Positions 12,131 through 24,137 of a stretch of 64,000 nt of DNA are shown in pieces (the first letter of the stretch is position 1; each line of letters begins with the position of its first letter). The position numbers and the translations under genes were made by a program. Below the pieces are notes generated by a model that had not been told where the DNA came from, searched no databases, and was given only the letters and a program-made list of their open reading frames with translations. The DNA is taken from NCBI GenBank assembly GCA_950295325.1, contig OX485803.1, positions 21,328,001 through 21,392,000 of the forward strand, in the 5' to 3' direction. The DNA is from Polytrichum commune. Its lineage: Eukaryota; Streptophyta; Polytrichopsida; Polytrichales; Polytrichaceae.

Positions 12131-12176
12131 AAATAATATACATGTTATATACATTGGATGAATATTCTTGGAATGT
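12131..12176 (+). repeat. Left member of a ~46-bp inverted repeat pair
   Basis: GAAATAATATACATGTTATA and the following bases to GAATGTAC match the reverse complement of 17897-17942 with one mismatch. The two could be ends of a 5.8-kb element or two opposite copies of a small element. No matching target duplication is visible outside them. Confidence 0.6.
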
Positions 12177-12771
12177 ACTGCAAACGTTACCAGAATTAAT
12201 TGTTCCCATGTCCATGACTCACCAATGCTCATGCCACGCAAAGCACATCCACTAGTCCCCATGAGCGTTCCCTCACACGTTCCCTTCTGCTCAGAGGTGC
12301 TTGTGAGCCCAAAATGGTGCTCACATGTGTTCTTAATTCTTCGAGACCATAAGAAGTGATGCTTTTATGATTTATGACTATTCACAAAAATATAAAAAGA
12401 GTGAAGCTTGAAGAAAGCTAAATTTAAGCATTAAGCTTGTGTGTAGTGGATTGAATAAGTTTAGTAGTGTGAGAACATGACCTTGGTGGAAAGTGTGATA
12501 GGTAGAAAGCCAAGGATAGTTAAATATTTGAATTAGGATCTTTGTTGATCGTTTGAGGGAGGAAGGCTTAGGAGATAAGATGAAAGCCTACAAAGTAGGA
12601 GAAGATTTCGAAGGCTTATCGTGAGCCTTGAGGGTGCTCACCTCCTCAAACTCATTATTTAAGACCTCGTTCTTCCCTCACTCATCCTCTCTTTCCTTCG
12701 TGCTCCTTGGCTGTCGCAACCCTTACTAGCCCCCTTAGCAATTTTGCCAATTTTCCTTTCTAGCAAAAGTT

Positions 12772-13089
12772 ATGAGCGCTAACCCTTCGCATACCGCCAT
12801 GCTAATGGTTAGCTCCTCTTACCCCGGACCATATAATTCAAAGAAGGGGAACCAACCCTCCTACTTTGCTTTCAGGACTCACCCCTTAATCGGTAATCCA
12901 TTCCTAGATGTGGACTTCCATCCATGGAAGTCCCATCTGATGTTGATCATCGCGTTGCCGGAGGAACACTACAACAACCCGAGTCATACTAGGCAACTAT
13001 GGCCTCACATTGGGCCAATGCCCATTAAGGCCATGCCGTTCGGCCTCGGGTGGGTGAGGCCACACCACCTCACCCATATAAGCCTCTAG
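12772..13089 (+). CDS. Doubtful 105-codon open frame
   Basis: ATG to TAG, no recognised domain, ordinary composition. It follows a TTATTTAAG box (about 12,656) and a pyrimidine-rich leader, which might be an LTR or promoter. There is no conservation evidence and it could be chance. Confidence 0.15.
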   Translation: MSANPSHTAMLMVSSSYPGPYNSKKGNQPSYFAFRTHPLIGNPFLDVDFHPWKSHLMLIIALPEEHYNNPSHTRQLWPHIGPMPIKAMPFGLGWVRPHHLTHISL

Positions 13090-13197
13090 GACTTCACGCG
13101 GGGCCCCTACCCCACCGTCAACCAACCTCTTGTCTCTCTACCAAGAGTTGGGGCCAAGTGGACATTTTCCCTTAGCCGCTGGGCCTAGAACCCCCCA

Positions 13198-13385
13198 GCA
13201 GCTTCAGACCATCATAACTTCCTTGTATGATGTCTGATCATAACAACCAACCACTCCACCTTCATCTACGCTTCACGTAGATGCCGATGGACTCCTCACT
13301 TGCCCCATTCGGGCAAGTATTGAGGAAGTTATGCCTGTTTGAACCTTTGCAGTCCCGGGAATCACTCCCAGGCACTGCTGTACCA
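13198..13385 (+). repeat. Structured ~190-bp dispersed repeat, diverged copy
   Basis: GCAGCTTCAGACC through CAGTCCCGGG to GCACTGCTG. It aligns along its length with three copies at 31.99, 32.46 and 32.95 kb. The shared hairpin reads CATCTACG...CGTAGATG here but CATCTACA...TGTAGATG in the other copies, a compensatory pair change. A TTGCCC...GGGCAA hairpin and a CAGTCCC-led stem are also shared. Confidence 0.75.
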
Positions 13386-13409
13386 GGGCGCTGTCCCGGG
13401 ACAGCGCCC
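13386..13409. repeat. Perfect 24-bp palindrome
   Basis: GGGCGCTGTCCC followed at once by its exact reverse complement; single copy in the window. It directly follows the structured repeat. Confidence 0.9.
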
Positions 13410-14092
13410 CACTCAAATGGCCATAACTCCTAGCTCACACCTCCGATTGAGGTGTTCTTAAGCTTTCTAGAATCACCACGCCATGAGCTACGCATAACTC
13501 ATGGCCTGACCCTTGTGCCTCCTAGTCTTCGTGGGTGGGAGGCGTCCCCAACGCCCGGGGCCCTCACCCACACTAGGATCACTTGGGCCCTCTCACCAAC
13601 GGCGCCACAAGTCCCGGGTGTCACTCCGGGGTCCCCCTTGTGCCCATGGTGTTTCGGGCACTCCTCATGAAGAGGTGCGCGACATTGGCACCCCACGTGT
13701 TATAAGTGTGGGTGCGTGGGAAGTAAGATAGGAGCACGTGTGTGTGCATGGGTGTAAGGTTAGGAGCCAAGGCTAGTTGGCCTTGAAGAGGGCTTGACCT
13801 CTTGTTAGTAATAGTTGGGCATGAACGATTTAAAGTTCAATTTATGGCTTTGTTTGAGTACTTGGATTTACATTGATTAGTCTTATACTTATGCGGATGT
13901 GCAAATTCTCTTATGACAACATTTAGTTTTGTTGGACTTACAAAGTTACCTTATTGAAGTAGGTGAGCTTGTATGTGTGTGGAGTAAGAGAGAGGCACGT
14001 AGGTATGCGATGTTATAAGGTGAAGATGCAAGATCAATTAGTCTTAAATATTAGCCTTATATTATTAGATGTGATTTAGACTCAAGGCATTC
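13410..14092. other. Non-coding, GC-rich then AT-rich
   Basis: 13.45-13.70 kb is GC-rich with short overlapping open frames on both strands and no recognisable protein. Nothing else seen. Confidence 0.4.
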
Positions 14093-14412
14093 ATTATTGC
14101 ATATTCATGTAGAGGACTTCATTACCTACCCACGGATACCAAGAGTTCATTTTTTGGACTTCATATGAATTTTTGAGAGCCAAAAAACCGAGACTATGTC
14201 CAAACTTCCAAAAACTAGTGAAAAAATGTAGATTCAAAGGGAACAACGTAGAATTGCGACCATATACTTATTGGCAGTAGAAATATTATTGCATATTCAT
14301 GTAGAGGACTTCATTACCTATCCATGGATACCAAGAACTCAGTTTTTGGACTTCATATGAATTTTTGAGAGCCAAAAAACCGAGACTATGTCCAAACTTC
14401 CAAAAGAATAGT
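14093..14412. repeat. Direct duplication of ~125 bp, offset 191 bp
   Basis: ATTATTGCATATTCATGTAG at 14093 and 14284 begins two nearly identical blocks ending in GACTATGTCCAAACTTCC. The 65 bp between them is unrelated. Confidence 0.8.
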
Positions 14413-16130
14413 GACACACTCTTATAGTTTTTGACTTATGATGTTTAGACTTAAAGTGTTGGATTCATTAGGTAGGAAGGGTAATGTGTAACTTTTGAAT
14501 GTATTGGTGATTGACCATTGAGGTAAGTATTTTTAAACACTCGCACTCTTTTTGTTGAAATAATTATACATTCAAATATCAAGAAGGAGTTACTACGTGT
14601 CATTCCAACATTTTCCACTCGGACTAGGACGAAATTAAGGGTGGCGAACTTTGGGTGACAGTGCTCCCATCCGAGTTCTCACGTTCCCAAACGTGTTCCC
14701 ATTGACATTCCCGTGTTCCCGATGGGCAACAGTGCACATGTTTTTCAATTTTGGGATACTCACAAGTCCCGAAATGTTTAATATAGGGATGAAAGTCGTC
14801 ACCAACTGTTGCACTTCTTCACCGTAGTGTAAACCGGGCCTTGATAGATCTAACCTAACCATACACCAATCAAAATATACTACATTGTTTATGGTAATTA
14901 GTATCACATGCGTAATAATGTCACTGACTCTGCTTTTAGGTGTATGATAGGTCATATTGATGATTACCATAAGTGTCATGTCATGACAATTGGCATTCAA
15001 GTGCGCTGAATTTGAGATTTTTGAGCATATTTGCGGGCATGAGTGTCTTTAGGCCATCGCTACCGTTCCCCCCAACGGCCACGCCAACGGCAGGTGGCCG
15101 GGGCCGGGGTCCCGGTCTATGTTCGGGGAAAACCGACGGCTAGTTCATTATCAACCGATGGATTTCCCCTCATGGCCGGTCCAAATTTCCAACCATTGGA
15201 TGGCAATCCGACTGTAATTTCAATCCTCCGGCAATTAGCCGATGGACCAGAAAATGTCCCGGAAATGTAGCCGATTCTTCTTGTGAATTACTGGATTTCA
15301 ACCGGAAGCATCCAGAGCGCTATTTGTCTGGGGTATCCGATGATGCACTTGAGGAAGTACTCTAAACCTTAAACGTTTTGAATTATGCAACCTTTCCATG
15401 ACCAAATCCAATTGCTTCTATGAAGAATCGGGGGACCCTTGGCCTTCAAGCGGTGAAGGCATTGCTAGGTTCAATTCCCAAGGATATTAACTCTTCAAAT
15501 TTAAAGTTTTGAACATGCCTTTCTTTTCACTTATTCAAGATTTCTAATAACTTTTCATACATTTTTTAAACAATTAGTGCCGATGTGAATTCCATTTAAT
15601 CGGATATTGGCCAATGAAAATATGAAAATATAGGCAATTGGCCGATTGATTTTACAAAAGACCGGCTCTTGCCGATGTAAATTGGTAAAAATCCGACCCT
15701 TCGTAGCGACTACCGGCAATTAGCCACTAAGGCTTCAAAAACTTCCCGAACTCTGGTTCCGGTACAGCCGCCACCGCCCTCCCGGCAACCCTAAACCCAC
15801 TGCCGGTCACGCCATCCCAGCTGCCTTGGACGGCAACTTGGTGTGCAATTTTTCCACCCTCCAAAACTTGACTTTTTCAGTCTGACACTGTTGGAGGTTT
15901 TGTCAATGGCTGGTCGGAGGGAACAAGGTGGTGGAATGGGATCACCGGAAGGGGGGCCAGCAAAAGGTCCAATAAAAATGTATATTAAATATAAAAGCAG
16001 TATATTAAAGTAAAATAACATAAAGTAAAAACATCATATATACAAATGTTAAGTATAACGTAACTCATAGTTATTTAATTTAATATTTTAAATGATTTCA
16101 ATTACTAACTAATTGAACGCTATCATGGTA
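14413..16130. other. Non-coding
   Basis: No gene supported. 15.05-15.75 kb is rich in CCGAT/CCGGC motifs and may be a decayed element. Confidence 0.35.
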
Positions 16131-17075
16131 GTTTTTAAATAACCTCAAATTTAGCTTAAATTAAGAGAATAATAGAACGGCCAAACACCTATAGGTATGT
16201 ATTGGTTTTTGTCATTGTCAAGATAAGAATGCTTTGCGTGCAATTTTATATAAAATAAAATAATATTTTATAATGATGTGACTAATGTAACCAATACCCT
16301 ACCGAGGTATTAGTCGCATTAGTCACAACGTTATAAAATCTTGCACAACTCTCACACCGTGAGGCTTAACTTTGTTACAATTTTTGGTATAGTTGCCACA
16401 TTAGAGAAGGTTCAATTGTGCAAATTTTTACAGTCATTTGATATTGTGACATATTGTAATGAATTTTTTATTTTTTACTTGCTTTAAATTGAATTTGAAA
16501 TTGAGAAATCGTTAAAATGGTCTAGTACATGTTGGAGTGTGTTGGTTTTGGTCATGGTAATGATAGGAATGTTCCACATGCAAATTCATATACAATACAA
16601 TAATATTAGAGACGATTGTATAAGGATGTGACTAATGTGTCTAATACCCTGCCAAGGTATTAGACACATTAAGCACAACATTATAAAATCTTGCACAACT
16701 CTCATACCTCGAGGCCTAAGTTTGTGAAATTTTTTTGTATAGTTGGTACATCAAGGAAGTTTGGATTTTGGAAGTTTTTATGGTCATTTGATATTGTGAC
16801 ATTTTTTTATTTTTTTTGAATTTTATTCTCTTTAAATTGAATTTGAAATTGAGAAATTGTTAAAATGGTCCAGTACATGTTGGAGTGTGTTGGTTTTGGT
16901 CATGATAATGATAGGAATGTTTCACATGCAAATTCATATACAATAAAATGAAATTATAGACGATTGTATAAGGATGTGACTAATGTGTCTAATACCCTGC
17001 CGAGGTATTAGTCACATTAGTCACAACATTATAAAATCTTGCACGACTCTCATATCTCGAGGCCTAAAAATATGC
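16130..17075. repeat. Three ~345-bp tandem copies, each with a ~20-bp-arm hairpin
   Basis: The block TTGGTTTTTGTCATTGTCAA/TTGGTTTTGGTCATG...CTCGAGGCCTAA recurs from about 16,200, 16,545 and 16,890, the last one shorter. Each copy has an inverted repeat around GTGACTAATG...AATACC and GGTATTAG...CATTAGTCAC at about 16276-16328, 16625-16679 and 16974-17028. The arms are more conserved than the rest. Confidence 0.75.
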
Positions 17076-17896
17076 TAAAGATGTTTTGAAATTTATGGCT
17101 AGCCAAGGTTCCCAGATTTTCGACACTCAGGTTTTGTTAGGAATGGGAAAAATCCATGACAAACTCATGGGAATTGGTGTTGGACATTTAACATCACTAA
17201 AACAATGTGACATTAGAAGGGGCGGAGAGGAAGGTGTAGGGAAGGGGGTGGAGGATGGTGGAAAGCACAAGGAAGGGGGCCTTGTCAGTGACCCCCCTCC
17301 GCAGTCCGCCACGTGTGCGGTTGGCGGGCCGTTGCCTGGGCCCGCTGCCAAAGAGCACGGGAGCTGCCCCGGCACAGTGGCCGGCCCACGCCATCCAGAC
17401 CCTCCCCCCGTTGGCGTTGGGGGGAATGGGTGGAGATGCCCTTAGTAATGTTATGAGTTGCATGCCTATATTACTTAATGGTCTGTAAGTTGACTAAAGT
17501 GCACACTAATGACAATTGGCAATAATATGCTCAAGAATATCTTCCCCTTGCATACTAAAATGGAAGACTATTATCTCACGTAGCCCAATGTACTATTTTC
17601 ATTGTCATAAAGAAGTTAAGGAAGTTTAAAAAGATATTGATGTTGACGAATGGAATCATGATATTGGCAATTAGCAGGCGTGACACTTTGAGACCTCTAA
17701 CATTCTATTTTAGGCCCTTCACAAATACTGTACGTGACATTAAATACAATAAACATCATAGGTGTCCAATTGAGATAAATACACTCTAAACTCGGTATAA
17801 ATATAAATATAAAATACTACAATTTTTAATATAAATATACTAAACATAAATATAACATAAATATAAAATACTAAATTTTATTTTGGGAATATATTG
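17076..17896. other. Non-coding, with a GC-rich patch
   Basis: 17.2-17.45 kb is GC-rich and open on both strands without recognisable protein. The rest is AT-rich. Confidence 0.35.
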
Positions 17897-17942
17897 GTAC
17901 ATTCCAAGAATATTCATCCAATCTATATAACATGTATATTAT
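17897..17942 (-). repeat. Right member of the ~46-bp inverted repeat pair
   Basis: Reverse complement of 12131-12176 with one mismatch. Confidence 0.6.
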
Positions 17943-18036
17943 TTCCATGCATGCCACTAGAATTTCCACTAGAATTTAGTGGACGAGCAACCTACATGGA
18001 ACCTAACCCTAAGTTGGCGAGGTGCAATAGCACCTC

Positions 18037-18059
18037 GGGGGGGGTGGGGGTGGGGGTGG
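18037..18059 (+). other. G-quadruplex-capable G tract
   Basis: G8-T-G5-T-G5-T-G2; the first run can supply two of the four stacks. Confidence 0.6.
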
Positions 18060-18489
18060 TGATTTGTTGGAGTAACTGGACATCTTCAAAGTGCTATACT
18101 AGGGTATGGAATAATAGGTAAATTGGAGTTATAAGTAATGCAAGCCCCTCCATATTTAGTCTTTGTCTATACATTGGATGCTAATTACTTGGGTAGGGTG
18201 ATAATCATTGACAGTTAGTGTTTCCTGAAGTATTAAGGGAACCTTCACTAACTAGTATTCTTCAATACTATCTAAATTACCTAGCTTCCCAGCAACCCAA
18301 AGCTTAAGGCCTCCACTTCCAACATGTTAAACTTTCGTGGCATGGGAGAGTGGAAAGTGGAGACGGGGTTATTTCCATTGGATGCTTTAAGCTTTAAAAT
18401 TTTCAAAATGCCTAACGTGAGAAATGGATAAGTTATTATTATATTCTTGCCAAGTGAGTCGTATTTCATTTTAAGACCAACCCTAGACT

Positions 18490-18517
18490 CTAAACCCTAA
18501 ACCCTAAACCCTAAACC
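18490..18517. repeat. Interstitial telomere-like repeat
   Basis: Four uninterrupted CTAAACC(C) units, the Arabidopsis-type plant telomere sequence. Confidence 0.8.
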
Positions 18518-18824
18518 ACATGCTCCACATTACTGCATATGTCTCGTAATCGATTCTATCACATAATCCTCAAAAAGCACACGCAATCTTGGAGCATATG
18601 GGATCAATGTTGTATATAAGTGAACTAGTTGTAACAAAAACTTCCGCCTCTGTATTTGTCAAAGTCTATGCTAATGAAACTACACTAAATATGATATTTA
18701 GTGTTTGATTAGATTTAGTGTTTTACCACCCTACTTTGCTCAACACTAATTTTCAATTCTTTGATAATTAGTGTTAGACATAAATGCGCCGCCGCCGCCT
18801 TCCTTGTTGCCACCATAGATGATA

Positions 18825-18885
18825 TTTAGTGTTTGAGTTTACATTTAATGTTACTTTCATAGGGTTAGTGATATTTAGTGTAGTT
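18825..18885 (+). repeat. Dispersed ~60-bp repeat, copy 1
   Basis: ATTTAGTGTTTGAGTTTACA...TTTCATAGGGT matches 21419-21475. 18.52-20.23 kb otherwise shows nothing but AT-rich DNA. Confidence 0.6.
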
Positions 18886-20234
18886 ACATATGTATGTGCA
18901 CTTGACGTATGTGAGTGTATGCACGGGCCGGGGATTCGTGGCACTCAAGTAAAGTCATGCGGTAACAAATATCCGATGAGTCCATGAAGATGCTCGGATG
19001 GAGCTTACTTTAGTTATCACCTCCAAGTTGGTATGTAAGACCTATTGTCCCCCTCATAGTTATTTTATAAATATTAATTAATTGGCAAGGGGCAATGATG
19101 TGGCCTTGGATGCATCAGCCTATTTTCTAACCTCCCATGAGTTGTTTCCAAGGCCATGATGAGGCTTTAAATTCTACATGGTTATTTTGATAAAATATCG
19201 CAATATATGAATGTGTGCAATATATAATTATGACGTGTTGTCCTAGACATTTTTTTTGTTCAAAATTTATTTATTTTACACGGGTGTGATTGCTGAAACA
19301 TTTGTAATATGTCAAAATAATATATATCACCTTATGATAAATTGGTGAACTAAAAGATTAGGCAATTATTATTATTATTATATGATATTTATTGTTAAAT
19401 AACTAATATACACCATGTGATCTTAAAGATAAAACAATATGTGATGAGGATAAATTATTACAATACTTCAGATAGGCTATAGTCAAAAACTTATGATTTT
19501 CAGAGTATACCCCATCCATAACATTGTCCCACAAGTCTAATTCCAAATAACATATCATTTATTTATACCTTATATTATATTACTTTAAAACATAATTGAT
19601 ATTTATATAATGTTTTGTTATATGTTTTATATTCTATCCTCATTGTTTCATTTTGGACATTTTATGAACACTTGCATTACTCTATCATTAGAATGACAGA
19701 TAAATTTAAATGGTAAGTCACAAAAATATAACCTCAATGTTAATGAGGATTTTGTAATGTTTTTGATCTCCAAGTTAATTATGTGTTTCATTGATGGTTT
19801 CACTTCTGGGATGAAATCCTAATCAATTGCTTAATATTTACTAATGGGAAGTCCAGATATATATTGGATTTTAGACCTTGAAGGTGAAGTGCACTGCATA
19901 AGGGATTCATACTCAAGCGGCCTTCAAGAATGCAAGGGAAAATCTTTTTTCGGAAGTTGGGCAAGGCGGACAACAGTTTTCGGTCGGGTCCTATAAAATT
20001 TCTCTACAATCAAGCCCCACCCCGGATGGAATACCTCCGAAAGTTCATGAGGGGGTATTTAACGTCCGCCCATGTTAGTTTTTCTTGAAAATAACCGGAA
20101 TAGTAGTGATAGGTTGGCAACACAAGATGGCCCCACTTGCTTCTATATGAGGCATTATTTAGTTTTCATGTCTATACTCCTTTATAGTAGTGCCACAAGT
20201 ATTAGATTAACCCACCCACATAATGTCAGCACAA

Positions 20235-20620
20235 TGCCAAGATACGACGTAATTGATTTAGAACAATCAAGTCATGATGCCACATGGACATACATGTAGT
20301 AATGTCAATTGTGGCAATATATTTCGGAGTTGGTCAATCAATCATGAATTGATTGTTGTAAACTACAATTGGCGACTCGATCAATCATGAATTCATTGTT
20401 GTAAACTATAATTGGGGCCTCAATCAATCATGAATTGATTGTTCTAAACTACAATTGGTTTCTCAATCCATCATGATTTAATTGAGTAGTAATTGATTTG
20501 GAACAATGAATTAATGATGTCACAAGGATTCTTGAGAGACCAATTACTACCTCCCCCACCAATGGTGTAGTAATTGGTTCCTGAAATGTACATGTGGCAT
20601 CATGAAATGATTGTTCCTTT
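20235..20620. mobile_element. Foldback/MITE-like element with internal palindromic tandem repeats
   Basis: 20262-20291 and 20586-20615 are inverted copies of each other at 27 of 30 positions (TCATGATGCCACATG core). Between them are three and a half tandem ~55-bp units, each with CAATCAAT...ATTGATTG around CATGA and ending in AACTACAATTGG. No coding capacity. The exact ends and target duplication were not resolved. Confidence 0.5.
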
Positions 20621-21050
20621 TAGGGTTGGAAGCTTATAATGGATTTATTTAAGTAATGACGGGTATGTCCCAAGATGACCATTGCTAGGTGAATAATAAA
20701 TAATCGAGTAGATCTAAAATCGTGGAATCACTCGAGAGAGTGAGAGTATGAGAGAGAGAAGCATAAGCTATCGTCAAAAGGTTTGACATTTCGAGTCCAT
20801 CCTACCCATTGACCCTTGATGATGATGATCCTACATATTACATGACCACAAGGAAGGATGAATGTGATGCATGCAATAAGATAAATTGCGTAAGTCAAAC
20901 CTTTTCATTTTCATTAAATAGAAATAACCACATTGCGTGTTATATTCAATTGCGAAATATCATATTCCCTTCGTCGTAAGAAGGTATGTTGCAAAGCCAA
21001 ATGAGAAGATATTCACAGATACTCAATGTCGTTCAAGTTGGCTATAGAAT

Positions 21051-21079
21051 CTTAAACCCTAAACCCTTAAACCCTAAAC
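21051..21079. repeat. Interstitial telomere-like repeat, degenerate
   Basis: Three CCCTAAA-type units with one extra T. Confidence 0.6.
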
Positions 21080-21418
21080 AGTTCGTAATGGTTGTATTGC
21101 CAACCATTCTTGCATGATCTTGCTCATATACTTGCAATGGGATCATAATCATGTTGAAAGACATACTTGGATATGTTTTACAAGCTCATATTGCTACCGC
21201 CCAATTTTTTTCTTGTATTGATGTTTGAAAGATGCTATTATGAATTGATCCAAAGGTTCAATTTCGAGTTTAGGACCCGTTATTACCATGAAGTTCCCAA
21301 TAATTAGTGAAGTCCCAATAACTAGTTAGACGAGGTTATGTTTTAACTCTTTTTATCATACCAACATTTTATGCATATCCTTACATAACAATAACTGTCA
21401 CATATTACCAAAGTTGAG

Positions 21419-21475
21419 ATTTAGTGTTTGAGTTTACATTTAATGTCACTGACTTTCATAGGGTGATTGATATTT
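21419..21475 (+). repeat. Dispersed ~60-bp repeat, copy 2
   Basis: Copy of the block at 18825-18885, with a four-base insertion (GACT) before TTTCATAGGG. Confidence 0.6.
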
Positions 21476-22040
21476 TGTGTAATATGCGTCGTATTTACTG
21501 CATCAAACCTTAAATGTCATATTTGGTATAGGTAATGGTGCTATTTTGAATGATGCATTGCAATAACGACACAGTGAATACTGAAGTTGTAGTCACGGAT
21601 GGGCATACCCATTGTCCAAATTTATTGTCTTCAATTCTATAATATACTTTGTTCTCCATTCACTTGACCTATGGACTGGAGGCAAGATGGACAAGCAAAC
21701 GGCATACTCCATACACTAATAGTGCCATATATGTGGAACGGGCTAGACTTCAATGTGTGTTTTCTAGTGGGCCCAGGGTGGAAACTGTAGAGGACCAATG
21801 CCAAGACAATTTAGACCGGATGGATGGTGGAAATGTTGACAAGTGTTCACTCTTGTTCAAGGCCTTATTATGCAACACATGAACCATGCTTAGTATATAC
21901 AAGTGAAGTCCTCATTTTAGATCATGTCAACTTATAATCAAATAATTGAAATTGTGAACCCACAATTTCCGCAATTTTTTTTCCAATCCATAATATCATG
22001 TGTGCAATAACTTTCTAAGGGCCTCAAGCGCTTCAACCAT

Positions 22041-22385
22041 GTTTCCAAATACAAGTCGCTAATTAGTCTGTAATGTCCAAATGAAAGTCAGTAATTAGTG
22101 TCTGTAATTGACATAACGAATGTCCTAGTTGGCATAATTGGCATAATTGGCATGAGGGCTCGTTCATATCATATGAAGTGGACAGGCAATTCATAATTGT
22201 TTTGATTTGTAATAACATGCAAGCCACTAATTGTTAAAGCCTATGTCCAAATACAAGTCACTAAATGTCTGTAATGCCCAAATGCAAGTCACTAATTAGT
22301 GTGTAATTGGCATAACGAATGTCCTAGTTGGCATTATTGGCATAATTGACATGAGGCTCGTTTATATGAAATGAAGTGGAAAGGT
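22041..22385. repeat. ~190-bp direct duplication
   Basis: TCCAAATACAAGTC(G/A)CTAA...CATAACGAATGTCCTAGTTGG...CATGAGG(G)CTCGTT occurs twice, from about 22,044 and 22,246. Confidence 0.65.
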
Positions 22386-22399
22386 CATCATTGCTTGAA

Positions 22400-22743
22400 G
22401 TGACAAGCTAATAGGGGGCTGCATCCTCTAAAAGCATGCGTACCCCAGTAATTATGGGTAGGTATGCGCGAATCTGAACCGTCCATGTTGACGGCCAAAT
22501 CCGTGACGTCTGATCTGAGGAAGGGCCGCATCCCTTCGGCGGACTGACACCCGCCTGGCTCTTTTTCGACCAGGCCATTTTGACTCTTCGCCTTGCTCCC
22601 TCGCCTCTCTTCCTCTGCTCTTCGCTCCTGTTGTGGTGATCGGTGCATACTATTCGGTGCACGGATTGCGTTCCGGGCGGAGCTTGTGTCAATTAGGAGC
22701 GCATCTTGTGGAAGCGCTTGGCGCCCTTCGCATTTCCCTCGTG
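22400..22743 (+). promoter_or_regulatory. Probable promoter and 5' non-coding exon of gene B
   Basis: This block contrasts with the AT-rich DNA around it: mixed composition, pyrimidine-rich 22.56-22.63 kb, no ATG in frame with the exon end. It ends at a strong donor CTCGTG|GTAAGT (intron from 22744). The matching acceptor is the authentic-looking TTTCCATCCCCATTGCAG at 24134, now 3' interrupted by the MULE. An identical ATTGCAG|GT, regenerated by the 9-bp duplication, lies at 52027-52035, immediately before the ATG at 52037. Assignment as leader exon follows from that join. Confidence 0.5.
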
Positions 22744-23721
22744 GTAAGTAATGCAAATCATTGCATTTTGCTTGGAATTCATTGCATGTTGCTTGCAACT
22801 CAGTGCATTTTGCTTGTGTTTTGCAATGCTTGCCAATCATGATCGTTTTGCTTGCAATTCATTCCATCTTGAACCTGAACTTAAAACTTCTGAACTTAAT
22901 GTTAAGTTCTCAACTTCATGTTAAACTGTACTTAATGTTAACTTCTTAACTTAGTGTTCTCAACTTATGTTAACTTCTGACCTTAAAGTTAACTTCTAAA
23001 CTTAAGTTTCTGAACTTCAAGGTTAACTTCTGAACTTGAAAGTTGTTAACTTCTAAACTTAAAGTTAGCTTTTGAACTTAAGTTGCTAACTTCTGAACTT
23101 AAAAGTTGTGAATGCCTACATTTCAACAAACATCTCAACTTCTTTTAGTGAATGCACAGTTGAACCTAAACATGTCAACTTCTGTAAGTTATGAATGCAT
23201 ACTTAATTGCTACTCTGAATTGCAATGCTACTCTGAATTCCTACGCTGACAATGCAAGATCGTGTAGAAGCCCATTCAGTCAAGCATAACTTTTTCCAGA
23301 ATCAACAAGGTCACCTCCAATTTCCCCTAATAACTTCTTGTGTGTCCTGAATTCTTACAAATGTGCTGAAATACCCTTCAAAGTGCTGAATTGTTTGCAA
23401 TGTGCTGAATTTCACTTCAATGTGCTGAATTGTTTGCAATGTGCTGAATTTCCCTTCAATGACTGCTGAATTGTTTGCAATGTCCATTGAAAGAAGACAC
23501 TTCATTCCCAAGACTCAATGCAGATACTCATTGAGAACTAAACCTGCAGTGTGGATGATATGAAAGGGGATTGCAATTGTAAAAATTAAATTTACATTAA
23601 CCCACACTAATTTCCACAAGGCAGTCGACATCAGCTGTCCTTATAGGCTAGAAAGTCATCATGAGCACTCCGTATTGTACGGATAAAATGGAATGCTTGA
23701 ACCCAGGCACCCAGGCAATGG
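22744..23721 (+). other. First part of gene B intron 1
   Basis: From 22.86 to 23.11 kb it is dominated by short GAACTTAA/TTAACTTC runs. Near 23.36-23.48 kb GTGCTGAATT(G/T) recurs five times. No gene. Confidence 0.5.
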
Positions 23722-24053
23722 ACACTTCCACTCGATCGAGTGGAAGTGGCCAGTGCCTTGCGCTTGCGTGTGGCCAGGGCCTTGCGCTTGCGTTTGGCCA
23801 TGGCCCTGGCCACTTCCACTCGATCGAGTGGAAGTGGCCAGTGCCTTGCGCTTGCGTGTGGCCATGACCATGGCCCTAGCCACTTCCACGCCACTTCCAC
23901 TCGATCGAGTGGAAGTGGCCAGTGCCTGGCACCTGCCTTTGGGCCTGGCCCTGGCCACTTCCACGCCACTTTCACTCGATCGAGTGGAAGTGGCCAGTGC
24001 CTGACACCTGCCTTTGGGCCTGGCCCTGGCCACTTCCACTCGATCAAGTGGAA
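23722..24053. repeat. Palindromic minisatellite in gene B intron 1, core TTCCACTCGATCGAGTGGAA
   Basis: Five units of about 60-75 bp, each with the palindrome extended by CAC/GTG (the last decayed to CGATCA) and followed by CCAGTGCCT plus CTTGCGCTTGCG or GCACCTGCC spacers. The same 20-bp palindrome occurs once in each of two downstream introns of the same gene (53537 and 55353). It shares CCACTCGATCGAGTGG with the array at 10.6-11.2 kb but has different outer arms. Confidence 0.9.
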
Positions 24054-24128
24054 GTTTCTCTTGAATGAGAGTTGCATGAATTGTTTAAACCCTACACCCA
24101 TATTAATCTATTTATTGTTTCCATCCCC

Positions 24129-24137
24129 ATTGCAGGT
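24129..24137 (+). other. Left target-site duplication of the MULE (ATTGCAGGT)
   Basis: Identical to 52027-52035. It covers the splice acceptor CAG|GT of gene B intron 1. Nine bp is the usual duplication length of Mutator-like elements. Confidence 0.85.

Noticed and set aside
17086-17488. Overlapping frames in GC-rich DNA
   Set aside because: Open on both strands with Gly/Pro-rich translations and no family resemblance.
22388-22840. 150-codon minus-strand frame with KCTELQATCNEF-like repeats
   Set aside because: The repeats come from TTGCATT-type simple sequence, and the frame crosses the probable leader exon and intron of gene B on the opposite strand.
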